Part shown: one piece after another, positions 43,837-52,838 of the stretch | How positions within the stretch are numbered: position 1 is the first letter of the stretch | Layout of the letters: the number at the start of each line of letters is the position of its first letter | Assembly: GCA_003427395.1 (NCBI GenBank) | Contig: BFEA01000378.1 | Coordinates: forward strand, 1,413,289-1,477,288 | Direction: 5' to 3' | From: Chara braunii | Taxonomy: Eukaryota > Streptophyta > Charophyceae > Charales > Characeae | DNA: 64,000 nucleotides | Position numbers and translations under genes: made by a program | The notes under the pieces: model-generated | What the model was told of the DNA's origin: nothing | The model's database searches: none | Seen by the model: the letters and a program-made list of their open reading frames with translations, nothing else

Positions 43837-44687
43837 CGGCACCTATTGCTAAAATGTTGGAAGAGACGGAAGTGACATTGTCTTTCAAGGAAGCAATGAC
43901 TCTAGCACCCAAACTAACAAAAGAGTTGAAAAAGTTAATTGAGAAGAAAAAATTGGAAGTTAATTACTTGGGATCAGTTTTTCCCAATCAGGTGAACAAA
44001 TCACTACCAGGTTGCAAGATGAGATTCGCAACCATGGGATGTGGACACCTTACAATTCGCATTAATCAAGTGAAGATTCTAGCCCTAGTGGACTCTGGGG
44101 CAGAGATGATACTTCTTTCACGAAGAACGATGGACGCATGTAATTTGACCATTGATAGGCCTGGCCAAAATGTACTGAGCAATATTGCAAGAGAGCTGTT
44201 TGTGGCGGGGTTTATAGACAATTTGCCTATCAGAGTTGGGACAATGACTGCGGAATTACTGGGTTTTGTAGTGTCGGACCTAAACCATGATTGTATCTTG
44301 GAAACTCCATTCTTGCATAGGATGGAGGCAGTCCAATTTTTCAGTCATGAAGGGTCATCTTGGATCGGCCTACAAGATCCTGTGACTGCTCAGGAACAGA
44401 CCTTTATGGTCTGCACAAAAAGTGATTTCAAGCATCAATTGTCTGCTAATTCAATTAGAAGAGAAGAGTCTACTGAAAATATCAGGAGGCTAAAAACAGA
44501 AGGAAAACCAGAAGTGAAGGAAGAGATTTCGCTAGGTATCAATCAGATTTCGAAAATGATAAAAACTCTTGGTAATCTTGAGGACGATGATGGACAAATT
44601 GAAGAGTTTAAAGCGGTTGTAGAGACTGCTAAGAGGGGAAAGATGAAATTAAAATTTGCATCGACTCCCCCTTTTTTAGGAAAATAG
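43837..44687 (+). pseudogene. pol: pol: protease region
   Basis: The frame begins at the inversion breakpoint (PIAKMLEETE), has a helical stretch (KEAMTLAPKLTKELKKLIEK) and then the aspartic protease signature ILALVDSGAEMILLS, with the catalytic Asp codon at 44,091. ELLGFVVSDLNHDCILETPF is the second conserved part of retroviral-type proteases. It ends at a TAG (44,685) followed by a frame change into RT. The true N-terminus was severed by the inversion. The enzyme would cut the polyprotein. Confidence 0.8.
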
Positions 44688-45727
44688 TCACTGGGTCAAA
44701 GAAAAAATACAAGCCCAAGGGGGTGAATAAAAACCCGGTGGCAGTCCTAACAGAAAAGAATTATGATGAAGCATTGGAAAAGGAGAGGAAAACCATAAAA
44801 GCGTTGAGAAAATCAACAAAATTGGGGAATAGAGTCACCAGAGAGAGATTTGACACAATGAAGATAGGCTCGAATCAGTTTATCCTGCCTAAAGAGAAAA
44901 AATATATCTTCAGTATGTGTCATAAATTTTCTTGTGCTTTCTCCTTTAACGATGAAAAGAGAGGGCGGCTGGATGTGGACATGATCAAGATGGCTAAGAT
45001 TTGGACAGTTGATCATGTTCCATGGAATGATAGGCCGACCAAATATGCCCTGAAGGAAGAAGCGGAAGTTGTAAAGTAGCTTGATAAGAAGATTGCATCT
45101 AATGTTGCTGAACCTGCTGATGGACCGTATGCTAACCACTGATTTTGTTTCTGGAAACCAGGGGGCGGGCTAAGATGGATACAGAATCTTCAGAAGCACA
45201 ATTATGTGGCGGTACGTGATGCACGTAGTCTTCCTAATGCTGATCTCCTCTCTGAATCTTTTGTTGGTCGATGTATTTACTCTTTAGTTGATTTGTATTC
45301 TGGCTATGACCAGTTTCCCATTGCTCCCACTAGCCGACCAAGAGGACTTGTTCAGATGTGTGTGGTACCTCAGGGTTGGACTAACGGCGTGGCAGTGGTT
45401 CAAAGGGATATTATCAAAGTCATGCAAGATATTTCTCCTGAGATAACTAGTCCCTACATTGATGATAATACTGTAAAAGGACCTCTGGTAAGAGATGAGA
45501 CTTTGGTCATAGGGGGAGTCAGAAAGTTTGTCTGGGAACACACCGAAGGAGTAAAAAGTGTTCTAGAGAGACTTCAGAAGTATAATCTGACCGCCAGTGG
45601 ACCAAAGTTCGTTCTCTTCCAGCCAGAAGTAATTATTTTGGGCTTCAGATGTTTCTCCAAGGGTAGGACTCCTGACCCCAATAAGATAGATAAGATCTTA
45701 AACTGGCTCTGCCTCTCAAAAGAGTGA
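44688..45727 (+). pseudogene. pol: pol: reverse transcriptase
   Basis: In the frame of 44,723 the fingers region is followed by a TAG (45,077) and a TGA (near 45,141). The palm then reads SLVDLYSGYDQF (first catalytic Asp), VVPQGWTNGVAVVQR and YIDDNTVKGP (catalytic YIDD). LTASGPKFVLFQPEVIILGF and PDPNKI precede the thumb. These are RT motifs of Ty3-type elements. Stops and frame changes mean no full-length enzyme is made from this copy. The RT makes DNA from the element RNA. Confidence 0.85.
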
Positions 45728-46316
45728 CAGATGTCAGGAGCTTCTTGGGAGTCTGCGGATTCTGGAAGATTTTTATTCCTCATTTTGCTACCCTTGTGGA
45801 GCCTCTGAGAGAGATGGTGAGACAAGGGGCTAACTTAGCATGGAACGATAAAAGACAGGCTGTTGCGGAAACATTACAAGAAAAACTAAAAGATGGTGGT
45901 GTAGTGCTAGGACTGTCATATTATGATGATGAGGAGGCAAGACCTTTCATCATTGAGGCGGATGGAGGACCAGTTACTCTGGGTGGAGTGATCATTCAGA
46001 AAGATGAGAATGAGAAAGAGAGGCCTCTTAGATTTGAGAGTAGAACTCTCAATTGTACAGAAAGAGGCTGCACCCAATTCAGGAAAGAGCTACTGTCAAT
46101 CATCCATAGCCTCAGGTGCTTTAGGCACTACGTACTAGGATAAGATTCATTCTGAGGACTAATGCATCTGCTGTGATTGGTGTCATTAAAAAGCACCAAC
46201 AGGTAGATCCAACAGTCAGCAGGTGGATCGTCTTCATCTGGACATATGATTTAAAGTTGGAAAAAATCCCTACTGAGAAGAACAGAGCAGATGGCCTAAG
46301 CCGGATTGAGTGGTAA
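45724..46316 (+). pseudogene. pol: pol: RNase H region
   Basis: VRSFLGVCGFWKIFIPHFA and EPLREM form the usual RT-RNase H connection. FIIEADGGPVTLGGVIIQ contains the first catalytic Asp, FRKELLSIIHSLRCFRHYV holds the Glu-containing helix, and after a frameshift near 46,140 NRADGLSRIEW ends the domain, as in other Ty3-type elements. RNase H removes the RNA strand of the hybrid. Confidence 0.8.
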
Positions 46317-46640
46317 GAAGAAGAAGAAGATGTGAATGGAACGATTGAAGAGTCTGCCTATGTTGATAATTTCCTTAATGAAAAAGATGATGAGGATTAT
46401 GAAGCACCATGCTCCTACAAGAGGAGTCTGTGGCTAGAAGAGAGAGACAGCCGGGGAGAAATCCCAAGCGCATATGTTTATGAGTCGATTCTAGGGAAAG
46501 AAGAAGAAGATGAACCAAATGATTGGTATGCTAAAATTAATGTAGCAGCAATGGTTGCTCATGAAATTGGGGAAAACTCTGGCTCAAAGGAAGAAGAAGA
46601 AAGTGAAAAGAAGGAAGAAAAAATATTTTTCTTTTTTCAT
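46317..46640 (+). pseudogene. pol: pol: acidic linker
   Basis: About 103 residues, very rich in Glu and Asp (EEEEDVNGTIEESAYVDNF, EKDDEDYEAPC, GKEEEDEPNDWYAKI, SKEEEESEKKEEK), lie between RNase H and integrase. Frame and position argue for a linker; no domain is recognised. Confidence 0.5.
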
Positions 46641-46734
46641 TAATATGATGAAAGTTATCAAGAGATTGGCAAGAAGATGGAAAAGGAGCAACTAAAATAA
46701 TATTATTGTAAAAATTCAAGGAAGAAATTCAGAC

Positions 46735-47840
46735 TAAAAAGAGGACATCTCTTTGTGGACATCTCATTGCTGGTGGCCACAGGGCTGCTGAGGCAACCTA
46801 CTCCAAGAGCGGCAAACTTTACTACTGTAAATCATGTGTGTTATGTCAGAAGAGGTCTACCATAAGAATGATTGAGCCTCTATCCCCCACTATCCACTAT
46901 CCTGGTGGAGCCAGGTAGTAGAGTTCATCTAGATCTCGTCACTATGCCTCCAGGCAAAGGCGGGATGAGATATATACTAAACATGAGAGATAACTTCTCT
47001 GGATATGTTGAGGCAAAAACTCTAAAAAGGAAGACAACCGAACAAGTGGCTGACTGGATAGAAGAAGTCTATCTCATGTATCCTTTTATCAGAGAATTTG
47101 TCTCAGACAAAGGATCAAAATTCAAAAATGAGATTGTTACAAGAACCACGCTTAGATTGGGTGTCATAATTCGGTATGTGACTACTTACCACCCTCAAGC
47201 TAATGCACCTGTTGAAAGAGGCCACATAACTTTGAAAGATTCACTGACCAAGTGGTGTGAGAGAAATCTCAGTAACTGGCCGAAAGTTTTAAGAGTTGTT
47301 GTGTACGCTGACAATATCACGGTCAAGAGAACTACTGACTATGCACCATTTACTCTGTGGTACGGCGGATATGCTACATTGCCTATTGAGAGCATTGTCA
47401 AAACGTGGTCAAGTCAAGAAAGTGACAAAGATTATTCTATTTCAGAGCTTCTTCAGATCAGGATGAGGCAAATATCAGAAGTTGATCAAGCAGTGATGGA
47501 TGCTGCAGAGAGAATGACATCCAGNAGATTATNAGATCAAGAGAGGTGGAACAAGAAAANATATATAAGAAAAGAGAAATTGAAGATTGGAGATGTTGTC
47601 CTTCTGTTTGACAGTTTCCTTGAGACACAATGGACTAAAAGGTTGGAGNCCAGATGGCTTGGTTCCTACAGAATCATAGGGGAAGTAGAGGGCAAAGTTT
47701 ATGGGATTTCAGAGATGGACGGATCCAGGGTTCACGACATGGTGTCGGGGTCAAGANTTCGCAAGTTTATCTTCAGAGATCCTGACTTGATCCCTACAGT
47801 GACTTCAAAGAGAGGAAAGAGAAGTCAGCCATCCAAGTGA
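46735..47840 (+). pseudogene. pol: pol: integrase
   Basis: An H2C2 zinc domain (GHLIAGGHRAAEA, then YYCKSCVLCQKRS) spans about 46,755-46,860 in one frame, and the core follows after a frameshift near 46,910. The core has VHLDLVTMP (D), FVSDKGSKFKN (D) and NAPVERGH (E) with 35 residues between the second Asp and the Glu, the DD35E signature. A GPY/F-like module (LKIGDVVLLFDS, then RWLGSYRIIGEV) ends it. No chromodomain is seen in the short basic tail. Several N lie in the second half. Integrase inserts the DNA copy into the genome. Confidence 0.85.
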
Positions 47841-47934
47841 GAGAACAATCATAAAGGACTGCGAGAAAGAGTACAGTGAAACGCTGAGACGGCAAGACTC
47901 AGTTTCAGTGGACTCAGATCATTCATGCATAGTC

Positions 47935-48080
47935 AATTCAGCATTTCAGATTCAGCATTTCAGTTTCAGAACTTCAGTTTCATCATTTCAGTTTCGGTAA
48001 TTTAATTTCAGTTTTCAGTCTCAACATCTCAGTTTCAAGATCTCAGTTTCAGTATCTCAGTTTTCAGTAAGTTCTTTCAT
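47935..48080. repeat. Degenerate TTTCAG repeat
   Basis: CAGCATTTCAGTTTCAG-type words recur through about 140 bases just after pol. Confidence 0.75.
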
Positions 48081-48293
48081 TCAGTATCTCAGCAAATGAC
48101 TAAGTCAGGTCTTTTGATGCAGTGCTACAGTCGTTCCATGAGTGTCAAGTCCCTGAGAGTGGGGAAAAACTGTAAAATCAGTTTCGTAAGTATTGACACA
48201 TTGTCAAAGATTTGAGAAGCTCATGGTTGTGGCACATCAAAAAATATGATCAATACTATCCTAAGATAAAGAGAAGAGCGTGGTGGACATGAA

Positions 48294-48436
48294 GAAGTTC
48301 AGTTCTATCTGACTAAGAATTATCAGCAGAAGAACTTCGTGTCTCTGAGTAAAATGTCCATCCAAGAGATTCAGATGAAGGCAGGCATAAAGAAGTTCAA
48401 CTTTACTTGACTGAGAGTGGTCAGTAGAGGAACTTC
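48294..48436 (+). repeat. Tandem 45-base hairpins, arms GAAGTTC/GAACTTC
   Basis: Two hairpins of 45 bases, 48,294-48,338 and 48,392-48,436, share 7-bp arms GAAGTTC/GAACTTC and each has an inner stem (CTGA/TCAG in the first, TGAC/GTCA in the second) with differing loop bases. Confidence 0.7.
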
Positions 48437-48514
48437 GTGCCTTTGGCTAAGGGCATGTCTTCGCTCGGATGAGGGAAGGGACCTCTCTGAGATCAGCATT
48501 TCAGTACTTCCTTT

Positions 48515-49345
48515 AGACTGACGGGACGTCTCTTGGAAAAGAAAAGGAAATTCCCAGTTGAGGAAAGGGACCTCTCTGGGTCCAGCACTAAGCATCCTTC
48601 TTGAGACTGAAGGGAGGTCTCCTGTAAGGGCTTGGTGTTGGTTATCATGTTGTTGTTCAGTGCCTCTCGAGACTGATGGGACGTCTCTTGAGAAATGTTT
48701 GTCCTGTTATGGGGCGTGGGCAGTCTGTTTGTGGGTCATGATATGTTTGCCTGATTGTCTGTGCCTAGGAGTTTTCTTCTCTAACCTAAGGATGCGTTGA
48801 TTGTCGGGGCCAGCCAGAGCCTTACCGCAGCAGGTTGCAATCTGGTGGGGCCAGCAGGTCCCCGACGCGAGTGTCGAATTCCGTAGTCAACTGAGGCTAA
48901 GGTTCCGGGAGTCTGGCCTACGAGGTAGAAAGGGGTCAGCTGGAACCCTACCGCAGTAAGAGGTTGCAATCCAGTGAGGTTAGCCAGAGCCTGGAACAGT
49001 GGTTAGACCGGGTCCCACGTTAAAATTCTGGGCGGGGCAGCCAACGCCCTTGGCCAAAAACTGGTAGGTGAGCCGGTCCCTGACCGAAGTGGTCAAATCC
49101 GGGTTCGGGACAGTTTGACCGACGGGACGTTTACTGTCATACGGTGACCAGACCCGCTATAATCTGGGTGTCCTGGCGAGAGTGCCAAAGGGTTGTCATA
49201 CTCGAGTAGTGGGTATGCTGGTCCTGACCTGGAGGCAGGTCAAAGGGGTTGTCAAGACAAATGGTCTGACTAGTCCTGGCCTGAGGCGGGCCGAATAAGG
49301 TATATCAGACTGACGGGACGTCCGACATTCCTGGCCAGTGGTCGG
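48515..49345 (+). ncRNA. Array of short hairpins in the 3' noncoding tract
   Basis: Two hairpin types alternate. Type 1 keeps a TGAnGGGAnG-like loop: AGAC/GTCT at 48,515, GAGAC/GTCTC at 48,603 and 48,669, with weaker copies at 49,117 and 49,307. Type 2 is framed by TCC before and AAA or GAA after: TGACC/GGTCA at 49,081, TGGC/GCCA at 49,174, TGACCT/AGGTCA at 49,225, TGGCCT/GGGCCG at about 49,276, TGGCC/GGCCG at about 49,332 and CGAC/GTCG at 48,863. Arms differ between copies yet stay paired. Such a tract next to the 3' LTR could serve RNA packaging, priming or stability; this is inference. Confidence 0.55.
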
Positions 49346-49579
49346 CCGAAACCAAGGCAATCAATCAATCCTGGGTATGAAGAGTTTTTATGTATTAATT
49401 ATTATTTATTATTTATTATTTTATTTAAAGGTTTTATTTCAATTTGTTAATGCTTGACTGCTGGTTGTTAAAGGGTCTGTTTGCTGGGGCATGGTTATTG
49501 TTTGTGGGACTCGCTGGTTTTGCAGGTATACAAATACTTATCTGAAGTTCCCAGACCAGAGAAAAGGAAAAGGGTTTGG

Positions 49580-49700
49580 TGTCCCCTCCCTTTTATCTGA
49601 TAAATTGAGGCGACGCCTCACTTAGGCCAGAGAAAGAAAACAAGGGTTTGGTATCCCCATCAGGTGCTTGAGAAGATGAGAAGACGTCTCACTCAGGCCA
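49580..49700. repeat. Duplicated block with paired arms
   Basis: GAGGCGACGCCTCACTTAGG and AGAAGACGTCTCACTCAGG are two copies of one block. Each has its own self-complementary core (AGGCG/CGCCT; AGACGTCT), and each is followed by a CCAGnGA block and a GGTTTGGTAT block. Confidence 0.65.
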
Positions 49701-49995
49701 GGGAGACAGAAAAAAGGTTTGGTATGGTCCGTCCCCAGCATGGTAGACAGAGTGACTACCCTCGTTACTGGGGTCATCCCTGGCATCCCCAGCTAGGGTA
49801 ACCTCCATGCAAAAGACCACCAGCTGAACAAGTCAAACAAGCAGACAAAATCCTTCTTAAAATTTTATTTCGTGGTCGACAAGCGGCCTGGTTCACGAGG
49901 AACCTGCATCCCTAGCCTTAAGGAAGCCAAACTCTCAGGCCTGGGATGCTATACAATGGACTGTGAACTGGATTTTTTATGGGTCGAAATCAAAC

Positions 49996-50466
49996 TCAGA
50001 AAGCTGAGAAGAAATCATCCTTATATAAGACGTAAAAGACGGCCATGAGCTCAATCTGGAAAAGAAAGAGAAGAAAAAAAATACTGAAGAGGATACAATG
50101 GCCAGGGTGATGAGGTGACGGGACAACACATGGGACGGAGGAAGGTGGAGCCGGCACTATGGCCTTGCTCACGGCAGGGGTGGAGGGAACTCTGGGGATA
50201 TAAGGAGGAGAAGAAGCACTGGGTATGCCGTAGCGTGCATCGAATTTTTTTCGGAGGTACTCCATCCTGTCTGGGGATGAAGTCTTCTCGTACCATCCTG
50301 TTAGTGGATAACGCTGATAAGGCCTCCGATGCGCATAGCCTCTTGGCTCTTCTTCCTCCTCCTCCTCTGAACTATAATCGCGCCTTACCCTAGCTAGTGG
50401 CTCCTCCTTAGCCTTCCCTGTCCTACCTCCCCTTCCTCTACCCTGTCCGCGACACGCCTCAGGCAT
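49996..50466 (-). CDS. Antisense additional ORF between pol and 3' LTR
   Basis: From ATG at 50,466 the minus strand codes about 156 residues: an Arg/Gly-rich start (CRGQGRGRGGRTGKAK), a run of seven Glu, then WYEKTSSPDRMEYLRKKFDA, a Pro/Ser-rich part and a hydrophobic C-terminal end. Antisense additional frames in this position are known in some plant Ty3-type elements (Tat-lineage Grande, for example). RG-rich starts often bind RNA. It is the only long clean frame in the 3' noncoding tract, but no homologue was recognised. Confidence 0.45.
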   Translation of the reverse strand: MPEACRGQGRGRGGRTGKAKEEPLARVRRDYSSEEEEEEEPRGYAHRRPYQRYPLTGWYEKTSSPDRMEYLRKKFDARYGIPSASSPPYIPRVPSTPAVSKAIVPAPPSSVPCVVPSPHHPGHCILFSIFFLLFLFQIELMAVFYVLYKDDFFSAF

Positions 50467-50935
50467 GATGTAAAATGAGTAGGTCGCAAAGAGGGAGATA
50501 AGAGAATAGGTGATATGAAATTGAGGGTTACGACCTGTGAGAGCAGGATCTACACTAAGCACAAAGAAATTATTAAATAAGAAGAAGGAAAACTACCCTG
50601 GATGTAAGGGATTACAACGCAACAAGAAGGAAAGAGGAAACTAGCGTCGAGATAAAGAGAATTAACGCTGAGAAGAAGGCTAACGCCTGGAGAGCGTTAG
50701 CGTCGAAAAAGAAGATTGACGCAGAGAGAGATGGCTGACGCGAAGTTAAGAAGAAGGATGAGCGCTGAGAGAGGGGGACGAGTGCTGAAGGGAAAACAGA
50801 AAACTGACTGCGCTGAGGCACGGTATTCGATTCTACCGCAAGTCATGAGTAGGAATGAATGAGAGTGCGGTTTACTTACGCTGGTTTAATACCGGAAGCG
50901 TAATCCATTTCAACCGAGCGGGAACGCTGGACGCT

Positions 50936-50945
50936 GGGGAGGGGG
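50936..50945 (+). promoter_or_regulatory. Candidate polypurine tract
   Basis: GGGGAGGGGG lies nine bases before the 3' LTR start TGTCGG (50,955). Polypurine tracts that prime second-strand synthesis usually touch the LTR, so the spacing is slightly unusual. Confidence 0.5.
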
Positions 50946-52029
50946 TTGGTATTATGTCGGAGGGCGCGGTGTCCTGACCCTCCTCTGTGTACCAGGTCCC
51001 TGTCTAATATCGACCCTTTGTTCTGGTGTCGTGGCCTATGGGGGCCTATGGGGGCCTATGGGTATGCTCCAGAGTTAAGTTCCCTGGTATCCGGGCTGTA
51101 CCATGACGTGGATCGGCCCTGTTGGGTGTTTGCCTCAACAAAAAGGTGCGCCACAGGGCTTTCCATTGGTCCACGCAGGCTCAGCGCCCTGCTGTACAGT
51201 AGAGCACAACCGGCCTGTGGCCGTGGTAGCCGCCGGGTTCGCCCTGGGACGCGGAGGTGAGAAAGCTGGCTCAGTCTTTTCAACTGCGCGCCAAGCGCCC
51301 TTCTACAGAGTTATGGGTTAGGTGCACGGAATAGAAGTCGCTGATTAGAAGGGAAAAGAGGAAAAGGAAAAATAAAGCGCCGAATTTGAACTCCGTTTAG
51401 TTTGGGAAAAATCTAGTGGCCTCAGTCCACTGTGATGCTGTGATTTCCTTTCCGTTTCTGACTTACAGCTATCATTATTATTATTATTATTATTACCTGA
51501 CTTTCTTATTCTCAATTTTTTTTTTTCCCTGTTGGCCTGTCGCTTCGCGGGAAGGCCAACCGTTTGAATTTTGAGTTCAGTGGTCCACAACCTAAGTTGG
51601 CCGACCTCATGTATACTGTCTGTGGGTGAGCTTCGATTGAGCGCCCCGCGGTGAGGCCCCAAAAGAGGAGCACCCGCGGCCGCAGTGGTAAGAGGAATAT
51701 CACACCCTGCAGAGGGTCATAAACCCCCTCCTTGCCATCGGACGTGGGTACCCGCCAGGGGTAGCGCGCTGGTGCTCTTATTAGGAAGGAAATAGTTGGT
51801 TGGTATGCCGTTATGGGACCACCTCACTGCCGTTGTTGGTCAGTAGTAGCGTCGCGGAGTTTTGAGGGTGACACTAGCGACAGGTCTAGTCTGTACTACG
51901 ACCGTTGAGCTATGAACTCCGACTCTTCAAAAAAAATCGTTTAAGATTATATTTATTTTATTAATTATACACTTTAAATTAATATTTGAGTTTTCTTCAG
52001 CACGCCGGGGTCGCGGTTCTTCTAAGTTC

Positions 52030-52037
52030 TATAAAAG
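52030..52037 (+). promoter_or_regulatory. TATA box, 3' LTR
   Basis: TATAAAAG, same context as at 33,265. Confidence 0.6.
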
Positions 52038-52397
52038 AGGGAGTCCTTGGGTCTCCCGGCAAGCGAGTGAGGCTATCGTGCTGCGAGTAGGGTGGTGGTA
52101 GCTCGCTGAGGTCCTCTGTTCTTGACGGGTCTGAGTCTGGTTAGCCATCACCCGCTCGCGGGGTATGATTGTGGGCAGAGTGCTAGTGTTGGCTATCTGG
52201 CGGCCAATTAGAGGGCATCANCTGGCCACCTTGTTCTGCTGGCGCAGCTGGCTTGAGATCAAGAAGGCAGAAGTAGTGGGTGTCTGTGCGAGCNGAGTGC
52301 CTATTCCTGGAGGCCAGCCTGTCTATTCTGAGTGAAAATTATGGCATTGTATGGATACAGGCCTGGCTACTAGTACCACCAGGCCCGTTGGAAGCCT

Positions 52398-52838
52398 ATG
52401 TCTGGGGAAGGGCCCTGGATCACAGTCATGCTCAACTACGATGGGGGTGATGAAGTGAGAATGAAGATTAACGTGGAAGGGGCTAAAGAGGTGGAGATGC
52501 GGACTGATGGAAAACTACAGGACGCAATCACGGAGGCGAAAGATCGTGCGGAGAGGCGTTGCAGGAGGGACGGAGTGACAACAAGATTGCAGGTAACGGT
52601 CTCGTATCATGAGACCGAGACCTCAATGGACACAGCGGACCTGGAACAAGCCCACCTGGACAGGGACTCAGGTGGGGAGAGCGAAATGAGTCAAGCGGAG
52701 GACCGGGAGACGGACCTCAGGTCCTGGAATAGGCCAGGCGAAGTCCAGAGGCATCACCGAGCCGCGAAACCCGTGGAAGAGGGACCCAGAGGCCGTGGGG
52801 CTGGTGAGAAACAGAGCAAGGGGAAGAGACTTATGTGA
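52398..52838 (+). CDS. LTR-encoded small protein (3' LTR copy)
   Basis: 146 residues, matching the 5' LTR frame at 33,633 with scattered replacements (VMLNYDGG, RRCRRDG, VTVSYHETETS) and a short in-frame deletion in the charged tail. Both copies stay open although the LTRs have begun to diverge. The 3' copy would be transcribed only from the 3' LTR promoter or as the transcript end. Confidence 0.6.
   Translation: MSGEGPWITVMLNYDGGDEVRMKINVEGAKEVEMRTDGKLQDAITEAKDRAERRCRRDGVTTRLQVTVSYHETETSMDTADLEQAHLDRDSGGESEMSQAEDRETDLRSWNRPGEVQRHHRAAKPVEEGPRGRGAGEKQSKGKRLM

Noticed and set aside
36545-47840. Reassigned genetic code (TAG as sense codon)
   Set aside because: TAA and TGA also interrupt the same genes and frameshifts are common, so decay explains the stops better.
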